A stretch of DNA of 64,000 nt. Source: Megaleporinus macrocephalus (taxonomy: Eukaryota; Chordata; Actinopteri; Characiformes; Anostomidae). The notes under the pieces are model-generated. The model searched no databases, had not been told where the DNA came from, and saw only the letters and a list, made by a program, of their open reading frames with translations. The translations under genes were made by a program, and so were the position numbers. Of the stretch, positions 24,492 to 35,354 are shown piece after piece. The stretch lies in assembly GCA_021613375.1 (NCBI GenBank), contig CM038725.1:9215089-9279088 (forward strand). The letters run 5' to 3'. Each line of letters begins with the position of its first letter. Within the stretch, counting starts at the first letter, position 1.

Positions 24492-25181
24492 ATAGTGTCC
24501 TAACATGTGGCAACCATAGCCCATGCATATTGCTAACAAACTACATTTACTAACATTAAATAAAGTCATTTGTTTAATATTGCTGTGTTTGATTATACTG
24601 TATTTCGCTGTTGTTTAATAAAAGCTGTATGGTAGTCACTTCATGTTGCACCTTACAGAATTGTAATGCATGGCCTTGCGTGTCTTATTGTCTTATACTG
24701 GGACAGTACCAGTCACTGCTGTTGAAAATAATGAAAGTCTTAAATAATAATAACTAATTTGCAATAGATTTCTTCTTTGACCCACCACTTCTTAAACTAC
24801 TGATGAGCCCACCAATATTTGGAGTGTTCAGGACACTCTGCTCTTCCTGAAGTGTGAAGATTGCTGACCAATAGGCACAAATAGAGAGTGACTAATGGGT
24901 CAACAGCTTTGGCTGACACCAACATAAACAGCAAAAAGCATGAGCAAGCTACCGGTCTGGTTTTAAAGAGATATGAAGACTAATGGGCGGATTATTTTCG
25001 CACACGCTTCACAGAGCGCAAGGCGGCTTCGTTTCTGTCTCATTAATAAAAGATGGGAGTGCGTCTGCTGGGTTTTATGAATGGGGTCACCGCTACCCCT
25101 CCCGTACCGACAACACCAAATATATACACACAGGCTTTCTCTCTGCATCTCCTACAGACGCCTGCACCCAACAAATCTGCA

Positions 25182-25228
<47 letters not shown>

Positions 25229-26165
25229 CACACTTTCCAATCACCATAATGAGCCACTTGGGCTTTCTGAGGAGGTAAGGTAGCCAATTTGGACAAGGAC
25301 GAAGCGAAAGGCAAAAAAGTGACGCACGATCTCGCTACATCTGAAAATGGAAATATCACATACAACAGGCTGCTAGCAACAGACTGAAAGCTCCTCAGTG
25401 GTCTCTGGGTAAAATAACCTACTGCCGTCACGGTATTCCTCACACACTCGTCGCTGTCTGAAGAAAAACACACCCATTTTTGTTCATTTCATTGTTTTTA
25501 AAGCAGTTGAACGCAGCAGACGCCGTTTACACTGTATGAAAATGTTGTGGTTAACAGACCAATAGAAACGCTTCAAAATAGCTTGGAAATCATTCTGGTT
25601 CCACTGATGTACTTTAAAGGTTAAGTATGATGATACTGCTTTGTCTTTGGGCATCAGTGTGCAGGTATATGATGTACATTCATCTATTCATCTAAGAGAC
25701 TGATTTGTTACATACAGGCCTAAATTAGCAACGCATGTTTGTGTGTGTTCAGGGGCAACGACAGCAATTTTACACCCCCTGAAAATTTCATGCATGGGCC
25801 CCTTGCTTCACCTCTTTTTTTTTTTCATCAGACCCTGTCAACATGTTTTTTTTTAGCTGTAAGAAACAGCAAGGTACGAAATACAGGCTGTCCTGGGGGC
25901 CCCGGGATCCCCAATAATTAGCCTCTTGGACTCCCTGAATGTCTAAAAATATATACACAAATAAATAAATAAAATAAACATATGACATCACTGTTTAGCT
26001 GCTTTACCCACCAATCAGCCAGCTCCTGGTATTCTCTGGTATTCTTAACTAGCAATAGCTGCAGCACTGGTCTGCCTCAGGGTGGCGCTGTAGCAAACAA
26101 TGTACACTGTAACATAGTGTAACATAAAGTATGAATACCAGATTATTAGTCACTTCTGAACAAAG
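24492..26165. other. Spacer with (CT)n and a MITE fragment
   Basis: It contains a (CT)n tract at 25184-25225 and a fragment of the GCTGTCCAAAG MITE family at about 25520-25625 (ACGCCGTTTACACTGTATGA, ACCAATAGAAACGCTTCAAA). A short dispersed-looking block starts near 25752. No gene is supported. Confidence 0.55.
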
Positions 26166-26169
26166 AGGA

Positions 26170-26245
26170 GAATTAAATTAAATTAAATTAAATTAAATTA
26201 AATTAAATTAAATTAAATTAAATTAAATTAAATTAAATTAAATTA
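26170..26245 (+). repeat. (AATTA)n microsatellite
   Basis: Fifteen or so near-perfect AATTA units. Confidence 0.97.
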
Positions 26246-27095
26246 GCTGTATAATTCCGACTGCTGTGTATTAAACTGTTTATTAAATATTATGTAAGTA
26301 ATAAATATAAGACCAAGAGTATGTTTAAAACTATATGTGTATATCCAAAGTAACTTAGGGGTCAAACCAATGGCCCACACTTCAAGCAGCCCAGAGTCGT
26401 TGAATGTAAGTGAGTCTCGTACGGTGGATAGAAATCCGATGAAGCTGAAATTAGCTTCTTATTTTCATTTCCCGTTTCCTGTGTTGCTGCAGTTCAGATG
26501 TGTGTACGGGATTTAAAGCCTAACTGCTGCACTGAACTACAGAGCGACCAGCTGTGGAACACTAGCAGTCAGTATTGAGTGTGTATTGTATTGGGCTGTT
26601 TTTTTTTGACAGTTCCCAGCTGCAGCCCCTGTGGCTACAGTCCACACAGCGGGGGGACATTGTTGAATTCCCTGGATATATATACAAAAGTAGGCTTTAT
26701 TTACTATATAGTGCTGTATTTTTGAACTCTGCTGTTTGGTAGGGCTGTTGGAAAACAAAGTGGGAACAGTCCAGCGCACCTAAGTTAGAATGTCCACTGC
26801 AACAGGTTGGGCACCAACACAGCAGCCAACAAAGAATACCTATAATGCACTCACTTGAAAACAAAGGGACGTGGATACTGTTGCAAAATTACTTATAAAT
26901 GAAAAGCCTAATTATAGTGTTTTTAATGTTTTATTAAAAAGCTAATTTTTATGCTTTATAAAGCTGTTATATGTTTTTTTTTCTTAAAAAAAAAGTTTTA
27001 TAGTGTTTATAGGGATGCAGCTTTATTTACCTACTGCAGCAATTGCCGTTTCACACATACCTGTAGGTTTGAGAACTGTCATCATGTTTATATAT
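26246..27095. other. No recognisable gene
   Basis: Unique-looking AT-rich spacer; short open frames only. Confidence 0.55.
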
Positions 27096-27571
27096 AGTAC
27101 TGTGCAAAGGTTTTAGACACTTGGGGACATTGTTATACTTAAAAAGCAAATTTTTTCCAGACAGTAAGCTTTTATTTACTCAGCAAAATACTTAAATATT
27201 CAAACAGTATTAATATAGTAAGTAGTGCTTTTACATATGTAACCCTTTCCAAGCTTCTCCTTCTATTAACAACCCAGTATTATTTACAGTTCTCATCTAA
27301 TACCTGCTTTGACTGCTCAGTACTTCATTAAGCTAAATCAAAATTGCTGCTGAAGGAACTGAATACATTCATACAATGTCTGGGGCGTCCAGGAGAAATC
27401 TGGAACTACACTAGCTCTTCAATTTATGCTACTTTGTGTAGTATGTAAGATTATATATATCTGTTCTAATGGTATCTGGTGTTCTTACTTGTGAACATAC
27501 ACTTATTGATAAGATAAAGAGTTTTAAACAATCAGCTTATGGGTGCTCAGGGGTTTTGCACAGTAATGTAT
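27096..27571 (+). mobile_element. Element family X, copy C
   Basis: Both ends are present: TACTGTGCAAAGGTTTTAGA at the left and GGGGTTTTGCACAGTAATG at the right. The CATACAATGTCTGGGGCGTC core is in the middle and the block before it is AGTACTTCATTAAGCTAAAT. About 475 bp, non-coding. Confidence 0.85.
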
Positions 27572-27617
27572 TATTTCAGGCTCAGTGTTAATGACTGAGA
27601 TGATTGTGCTCTCTGTA

Positions 27618-27690
27618 ACTAGCTGAACAGCAGAGTGGCTGAGTCACCCAGGAGAGCAGGGTTCAACTCCCCACTCAGCAGAGAGAACAC
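27618..27690 (+). repeat. tRNA-derived SINE head
   Basis: AGAGTGGCTGAGTCA (A-box-like) and AGGGTTCAACTCCCC (B-box-like) are about 20 bp apart. Stem pairing is poor, so this is a SINE relic rather than a tRNA gene. Confidence 0.45.
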
Positions 27691-28080
27691 CAGCACTCTA
27701 GTATTAGACTCTGAGTGCTACATTCCCGTCAGTCTATTTTAATCTGGTACTCCATGTGTAATATCATTTGATCCTCTCTATTACGGCCTACCTTAACATT
27801 GCATTTATCACAGAAACTCATACTGCATTCACTGTCCAGTGTATGGAATAGCCACGGTGAACAGAAGCTGTTTACATATCCTGCTGCTTAGGGTTCCAAG
27901 AGGGAATAGAGTGCTGGAGTGCTTTGATTCTCCAGAGTAGGGAGTAATGATCACAGGACCATTTCTGTTCTGAAATAGTAATTTTCATTTATTCAGTGTA
28001 GAAAATTATGAGTATAGATCCATTTATCCATAATATTAATGTTCTATTAAGGTTTTATTTTCCATTTGTACTCGTCTGTA

Positions 28081-28755
28081 GGGGTGGGCGGATCGATCCA
28101 AATATCAATATTATCAATACTAACGTTAGTATTGGTATTGGATCTATACCAGCGTGACAGGATCGATATTTTAGTGTCCATTTACTCTTCTATACACTCA
28201 GTACTCTCCTTTCAGGTCTTGCAGACACACGTTGTTCTTTCCGCCCACCTCCTCCACTCTGCTCCTTGTTGTATTGTATTATACGCTAAATAATAATAAC
28301 AATTATTAACAATAACAATTATTATTTATCATTATTAGTTATTAATAATCAAATATGATTTCTTTTATTTGTTTAATTATTTGATATGGCTATTATTCTT
28401 AACAGCGAGTGTGGAGTGTTGGCCATGCGATGGACTGGCCTACTGTCCATGGTGTACCACGCCTTCGCCCGATGACGCTGGGATTGGCTCCAGCCCCCCT
28501 GTGACTAGGGATTAAGTGGCAGATAATAGATGGATGGATTATTATTAACATAATATCCATATTACAGATGTTATTATAAGAAATAGCTCATATCTGCTAC
28601 ATGTAAATAGGGTATAAGTAGACTTTATTTTATTTCACCTAGGTGATTCCCCTTTAGTATGAGTATCAGTATCGGTATCAGTATTGGTGATACTGGCCCT
28701 GTATTTACTTGGTATCAGATCGATACTAAATTATGGAGTATCATTTAGGCACAGC
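28081..28755. mobile_element. hAT-like element with a SINE fragment inside
   Basis: The left end GGGGTGGGCGGATCGATC and a right portion with GTATCAGATCGATACTAA show partial inverted similarity, and the element is rich in TATTGGTAT-type steps. A SINE-like piece (GCGATGGACTGGCCTACTGT through GGGATTGGCTCCAGCC, then a GATGGATGGA tail) lies at about 28405-28537. Boundaries are approximate. Confidence 0.5.
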
Positions 28756-29077
28756 AACTGCTTGTTACACTGTAGGAAATTTTCATGATGGATGGACCAA
28801 TAGAAATGTTCCAAAATAGCTTAAACTGCAATGCACTTGGACAGTGATGATATATTTTTGCTTGTTTTTGTTCCTCGCTAAAAGGAACTTGGTAGACGGC
28901 CTAATTAGTGCGTCATATAGCGCACAACTCTGTGAGTCCAGCTATGAGTTCATTTCCTCACCACCCAATAAGCAGTATGGACTTAAAAGCATCCCGCTCG
29001 CTGCCCGCTTCTCTTTCACCTCTCTGTGAGGCTGCATTACGTAACTCCATTAAAGCAGCAGCCATTGGACTTCTCAC

Positions 29078-29078
29078 T

Positions 29079-29126
<48 letters not shown>
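29078..29126 (+). repeat. (CT)n microsatellite
   Basis: An uninterrupted CT tract of about 46 bp. The (GA) and (RE)n open frames on the other strand are artefacts of it. Confidence 0.95.
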
Positions 29127-29129
<3 letters not shown>

Positions 29130-29820
29130 CTACAACTAACATCAGTTCCATACCCCCCACCCCCCCACAATTCAGATAAGCTGCTCTGTGTCCCTGATGT
29201 CCAGTCACACACACTCCCAGTGTCAGATTGCACTGGGCAGAGTCAGCCGCTCTTACATAAGTTCCAGAGTGTGTTTTTAACATCAACGCTCACCGTTTCC
29301 AATCAGATTCTCAGTGAAGAAGAGGCCGAGACCTACGGACACAAATATTTGTGGCAAAACAAAGTCTGAGCAGAATTTAGGGAACAAAGAAAATATGTTG
29401 TCAACATACACATCACACCGAAATGGGTTATTTGAGGTTATATTACTGTCATCTGACCTAAATGATAAGGACTGTGTAGCTAAAAGCTAAGCCATGGGTG
29501 ACGTATGCAGGCTAGTGATGTAACGATGACAAATCATCATAGACAGAAAAACAAGAACTAAGACTCTCACCTTTAATCGATGATGCAATTTTGATAAAGG
29601 GACAAGGTGAAGCATTGTGGAAACATTATGACGTGCTGTACAGATACCAGAACAGCCCCTATACATGTACCCAAGCACATTATTTTAAATCCACATATCC
29701 AACAAAATGTGGTTCTAGATCTCTCTTCCAAACCTCCAGCCACCAGCACTCTTTATTCGCCTAAATATCCCATAATAACCACAAATATTACTGGTCTTCC
29801 TTGAAGATATGTACATGCAC
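29127..29820. other. No recognisable gene
   Basis: Open frames of up to about 60 codons occur but none has a splice-bounded or domain-bearing structure. Confidence 0.5.
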
Positions 29821-29821
29821 T

Positions 29822-30435
29822 ACTGTTTAAAACTCTTAGATGTCTAAGCTTGATTGTTTAAAAGCTTTTATCTTTATCTTATCAATAAGTGTATTATCAC
29901 CAGTAAGAACACCAGATATGATTAGAACAGATGTAAATCATCATACATACAATACAAAGTAACATGAATATGTTATTGTGAGAGAAGTAGATCAGATCTT
30001 GAGCTCCAGTTTGAAGAACAAAGTGTAGTTCCAGATTTCTCCTGGACGCCCCAGACATTGTATGAATGTGTTCAGTTCCTTCAGCAGCAATCTTGATTTA
30101 GTTTAATGAAGTACTGAGCAGTCAAAGCAAGTATTAGATGAGAACTGTAAATAATACTGGGTTGTTTCTACAAAGAAAAGCTTGGAAAGGGTTAAATAAA
30201 CCCACTGATGTATGTAAAAGAACTACTTACTGTATTAATACTGTTTGAATATGTCAAAAGTAAAGTATTTTGCTGAGTAAATAAAAGCTTCCTAATAGCT
30301 TGTAGATATAATAATGTCAGAACATTTAATTATATTTAATGTTATTGTATGGTATTTGAAATATTTTGAGCTAAACACAGTCTAAATACTTTCTGTCCAG
30401 AGAAATAACATTTCTAATAACATTTTTTTGCACAG
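29822..30435 (-). mobile_element. Element family X, copy D
   Basis: ACTGTTTAAAACTCTTAGAT at the left and TTTTTTGCACAGAACTCTTT at the right are degraded termini. Internally it carries CCTGGACGCCCCAGACATTG and TTAATGAAGTACTGAGCAGT. It is somewhat longer than other copies because of extra AT-rich sequence near the right end. Confidence 0.75.
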
Positions 30436-31117
30436 AACTCTTTAAAACTGTTTTTATTTCTAGCATGTTCCTGTTTAAATTTATTGCAGCTTTATTTCTA
30501 TTTTTCGGGAGAATCTGAAGAGACATTCCCAAAGTGCAGTCTTAAAAGTTGGTTGCATTTACCTCTATTCCCAAATCAAGCACACAGTGATGTTCCGGAG
30601 TGGCAACTGTTCTGAGAACACCATCAGTTTATTTGTTATGGTTATAGGGCAACTATACTGTTATTTGTTTTTTGCTTTCTGCCAGATCTTCGCTGTGTAA
30701 CTCGTCCCGCAGCTTTTGAAATATCAACACGGTCCAACTCCAGATTCTTGGGTCTGATTGTGATTCGGGATTGTATACAGCTTTTTGATCGAGGCACAGA
30801 TTTTTTTCCCATAGAGAATGAATAGGACAGAAAAGTGCACGTCAATCTACTGAACTTCTGCTCGACCGACAGAAATCGTTTCATATACACAGACTCAGGG
30901 CAGACCCCTGACCACAACTGCAGTGTTGGTTTGACCTGTACTCATCTATTTGTCGTTTTTCTCCATCCCCTTTTTCCCCCTATAGAGTCCCATTCATTTT
31001 TGAGCGCACCCAAATATTGTGGTTTTGTTAAACCTACAACCTTCAAATTGCCTGTACTCACTGAGGGCAGATCCACAAACACACTGACCCGCACTCCTCT
31101 ACTTGTTGTTTATTCAT
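30436..31117. other. No recognisable gene
   Basis: Unique-looking spacer leading into the minisatellite; no coding structure is seen on either strand. Confidence 0.5.
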
Positions 31118-32752
31118 TGACTGGTAGTGTATCTAAAACGTTTGACTGGTAGTGATCTAAAACGTTTGACTGGTAGTGATCTAAAACGTTTGGCTGGTAG
31201 TGATCTAAAACGTTTGACTGGTAGTGATCTAAAACGTTTGACTGGTAGGGATCTAAAACGTTTGACTGGTAGTGTACTAAAACGTTTGGCTGGTAGTGTA
31301 TCTAAAACGTTTGGCTGGTAGTGTATCTAAAACGTTTGACTGGTAGTGTATCTAAAACGTTTGTCTGGTAGTGTATCTAAAACGTTTGGCTGGTAGTGTA
31401 CTAAAACGTTTGACTGGTAGTGTATCTAAAACGTTTGTCTGGTAGTGTACTAAAACGTTTGACTGGTAGTGTACTAAAACGTTTGGCTGGTTGTGTACTA
31501 AAACGTTTGGCTGGTTGTGTACTAAAACGTTTGGCTGGTTGTGTACTAAAACGTTTGGCTGTTGTGTACTAAAACGTTTAGCTGGTTGTGTACTAAAACG
31601 TTTGGCTGGTTGTGTACTAAAACGTTTGGCTGGTTGTGTACTAAAACGTTTGGCTGGTAGTATACTAAAACGTTTGGCTGGTAGTGTACTAAAACGTTTG
31701 GCTGGTAGTGTACTAAAACGTTTGGCTGGTAGTATACTAAAACGTTTGACTGGTAGTGTACTAAAACGTTTGGCTGGTAGTGTACTAAAACGTTTGACTG
31801 GTAGTGTACTAAAACGTTTGGCTGGTAGTGTATCTAAAACGTTTGGCTGGTAGTGTACTAAAACGTTTGGCTGGTAGTGTATCTAAAACGTTTGGCTGGT
31901 AGTGTTCTAAAACGTTTGGCTGGTAGTGTATCTAAAACGTTTGGCTGGTAGTGTACTAAAACGTTTGGCTGGTAGTGATCTAAAACGTTTGACTGGTAGT
32001 GATCTAAAACGTTTGGCTGGTAGTGTACTAATACGTTTGGCTGGTAGTGTTCTAAAACGTTTGACTGGTAGTGTACTAAAACGTTTGGCTGGTAGTGTAC
32101 TAAAACGTTTGACTGGTAGTGTACTAAAACGTTTGTCTGGTAGTGTACTAAAACGTTTGGCTGGTAGTGTACTAAAACGTTTGGCTGGTAGTGATCTAAA
32201 ACGTTTGACTGGTAGTGATCTAAAACGTTCGGCTGGTAGTGTACTAATACGTTTGGCTGGTAGTGTTCTAAAACGTTTGACTGGTAGTGTACTAAAACGT
32301 TTGGCTGGTAGTGTACTAAAACGTTTGACTGGTAGTGTACTAAAACGTTTGGCTGGTAGTGTACTAAAATGTTTGGCTGGTAGTGTATCTAAAACGTTTG
32401 TCTGGTAGTGTACTAAAATGTTTGTCTGGTAGTGTATCTAAAACGTTTGTCTGGTAGTGTTCTAAAATGTTTGTCTGGTAGTGTATCTAAAACGTTTGTC
32501 TGGTAGTGTTCTAAAATGTTTGACAGGTAGTGTACTAAAATGTTTGTCTGGTAGTGTACTAAAATGTTTGTCTGGTAGTGTACTAAAATGTTTGTCTGGT
32601 AGTGTACTAAAATGTTTGTCTGGTAGTGTACTAAAATGTTTGTCTGGTAGTGTACTAAAATGTTTGGCTGGTAGTGTTCTAAAATGTTTGACTGGTAGTG
32701 TTCTAAAATGTTTGACTGGTAGTGATCTAAAACGTTTAGCCAGTAGTGTACA
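31118..32752 (+). repeat. 24-bp minisatellite
   Basis: About 68 units of TCTAAAACGTTTGGCTGGTA plus AGTG, mostly 24 bp with 23-25 bp variants. Three main variants (GACTGG, GGCTGG, GTCTGG) are intermixed. At the right edge (after about 32370) most units read AAAATGTTT instead of AAAACGTTT, as expected from CpG decay spreading by copying. As 24 is a multiple of 3, the array gives long open frames with an 8-residue period (LKRLAGSV); I treat them as non-coding. Confidence 0.97.
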
Positions 32753-32759
32753 TCTTCTG

Positions 32760-32836
32760 AAAAATCAACAAACTTGCATTTGCAGGCCACCAAAAAAGAA
32801 AAAAGGAAGGGTGGTCTCTGATTTTTGTACTAGTTA
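32760..32836 (+). mobile_element. Terminal fragment of the 33633-type element
   Basis: GGTGGTCTCTGATTTTTGTA matches the right end of 1552-2003 and 33633-34442. Only the terminus remains. Confidence 0.5.
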
Positions 32837-33632
32837 GTTGTTCAAAAAATAAGAAAAAAAAAAAGTCTCGATAAAAAACCTCAGTTGATGTTTAAATGAA
32901 TTGGATGATTACTTAATTAAAAGTGTTCATTTAGAGACAATGTGCCAAAGAAGAGTGGATGTGTTATATAATCAGCTTACCTAATCAACACACTCTCACA
33001 TGGTCATGCATTATGTGTTGTATACACTCCTGTTAGAAAAAGAAAACAAGAACTTGCTTAAATGGGTCAGTTCCCAAGCGTAACCATAACCACTGGTCTT
33101 CCTCTCAGATTATACACCCCGCTGACAGCAAGAACAGTCGGTTCAGTCACAAGTTGATATGCGTGCTATAACGGTTTGGGATTTATGTGGTGGAAATCAA
33201 AGCTATAGTAATTCATGCTAAATTACTATCATTCACTGCAACAGAAATAACACTGTGAGAATTCAGACCCTTCACAGAGAGCCTCCATTTCTCAGTTTTA
33301 GCTCCATCTACTGGGGGATCTCTGAAACAGCAAGAAAAGATATGATGAAATGCAGCGTGAAAATTTATTGACTACTGTTCTTCCATACATAAGCTTAAGA
33401 TAAAAATAGAATACTATAATATCATGAGAACGAGGCCCTGCAGAAGAACTGCACAATGTAAGACATCAAAGTAGTCTGTTTAAGTCAGACACAATAACAT
33501 TCATGTTAAATAAATACATTCAAACTATTTTCATACAAAGCCAACATTAGCCACAAAAAAGATATGAAGATATAGATAAAGACTACTGTAGAGAGGTCAC
33601 TCAGCATGGTTCTAGTGTACAAACACCTACAT

Positions 33633-34442
33633 CACTGTGCAAAAGTCAGAAACCATTATTAATTTAATGTCTAGCCATTAAGGTCAACGTCCACATGGCG
33701 TATTGCGCGTATCTATTCTTTACGTTTATTAGCTTCTATTCTTTTCAGAAGACTGTGTTTCACTTTTTCCAACGAAGTCAGAAAGTTCAGTCTTAGTAGT
33801 TGGTCACATTTTCTACAACTTCTTAGTCAATACAACATTTTTTCACATCTTAGATGCCCGGATTTGGCGTTCTGGTACAATTTATCTTCTTTTTGTCTAT
33901 TTTCTTTAACATCCTCTTGACGGCTACTCATATTACTGAGTTCATTTTTATAGTGGAAGGATGGAAAGAAGAACCTGATCTGAAACAAAAGCAGCTTGAT
34001 GTCAACGCCTCTCTAAAAGCTTGATGTAGTGTTTATCTGCTGGTAACAGTTATGGTGGTCGCCCTCCAACAAAGTAACTAAACAGAAGAGGACAGAAACC
34101 ATTGTAACTTTCAATGTAAGTTAATGTAAAGGGGTTTTATTCCAAGTTACTCTGGAGAAATTCTTTTGGTCCAGTCATCATAAAATTCTTACAGGATATA
34201 AAGAGCAGCAGTTGGGTTCAAATATCTCATCAGAAATTTCTCCTTGAGTTTGGGTAGTTGCTTTGGCAGTAGAGTGAAGAGTAAGAATGGAAAAAATTAT
34301 ACATTGATAGATACTCTTAGCTGATATAAACTAAGTTTGCTGTTGTTTTCAGAAGCTTAAAAAAAAAAATTATACTTAATGGCTGTTCTGACTGGAAAGT
34401 AAATCAATGAAAAACTGGTCTCTGACTTTTGCATACTTCTGT
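33633..34442. mobile_element. Inverted-repeat DNA transposon (GTGCAAAAGTCAGA ends)
   Basis: The left end GTGCAAAAGTCAGAAACCAT and the inverse of the right end (GGTCTCTGACTTTTGCA) pair as terminal inverted repeats. About 810 bp without a transposase frame. A second, antisense MITE fragment (about 34100-34190: GGTTTTATTCCAAGTTACTC) lies inside it. Confidence 0.7.
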
Positions 34443-34485
34443 ATGTGATAGTCATTAGTACTCATTCGCTGTTGTCTACTTAAAC

Positions 34486-34765
34486 ATATATCGCCGCTGT
34501 CCAATGGAAAACATGTTTCTCCACTTTTGTTGATTTTGACATTTCTACATCATTTGAACACGCCAATGGTCTTTACATTGTGTAACAATTTCATGATGAA
34601 TGGACCAATAGAAATGCTCCAAAATAGCTTGGAAAACATTGACTTCCATTGACTTCCATTGGAACATTCAGTTCCATTGGCTTACATTGAAAGTAAAGTT
34701 TTTGGTCTCTTCTGTAAAGTTGCAATTTTGGAGATACTTCTTTTTCATTGGACAGAAATGATATC
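34486..34765 (+). mobile_element. Palindromic MITE (GCTGTCCAAAG family), good copy
   Basis: The left end ATCGCCGCTGTCCAATGGAA is mirrored by the right end TTTTTCATTGGACAGAAATG. Internal marks are ATGATGAATGGACCAATAGA, TTGGCTTACATTGAAAGTAA and CTTCTGTAAAGTTGCAATTT. It contains a short direct duplication (GACTTCCATT twice). Non-coding. Confidence 0.8.
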
Positions 34766-35354
34766 CAATTATCACAGTCATGTCTCTTCTATACTGTATA
34801 ATAATTTTCTCCCTGTATTTTCAGCTGTGACCTCTTAAGAAAATAACCTGACTGCAGAAGCATTATTATTTCGGCCTTAGAACATCTTTAAAGGAATACA
34901 CAAAACATATTAGGGAGCGGAATGTTATGGTTTAGGCATGTACATTGCACTGTGCCATTTGGTCAGTATACGTCTCCTTGATCTGTAAGCTAAATTTGCA
35001 TTGTAGCTCTAGAAATCAAGAACTTGGGACACCAAACCTAACTTGGCTGGCGGCCTGCAAAACTTGTGCAAATTGGATTTTTTTTTTTGCCAGACTATTC
35101 CATTAAACTGAGACCCACTCTGACAAGTGCGATTAGGCCAGTGAATGGCTGTAGAAACATGACGACGGCTTTCACACGGCTCTCTGGGCTCAGAATTCAG
35201 CTTCCACTACAGTACACAGAACACAGCGTACTGCTGACAGTCTCGCTCCCTGCACCTATACTGCAAACCAAATCACACACAATCAAACAAAGCTACAACT
35301 GCACAGACAGTCAAGCTCTGTGTCTTCCAGTAAACGTTGCTCAGGGAGCGCTCT

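Noticed and set aside
27618..27690. Candidate tRNA gene
   Set aside because: A- and B-box-like motifs are present but the acceptor and anticodon stems do not pair, so it is more likely a SINE head.
31127..32837. Open frames with an LKRLAGSV-type 8-residue period
   Set aside because: They follow from the 24-bp unit length being a multiple of three. No start context, splice signals or non-repeat sequence.
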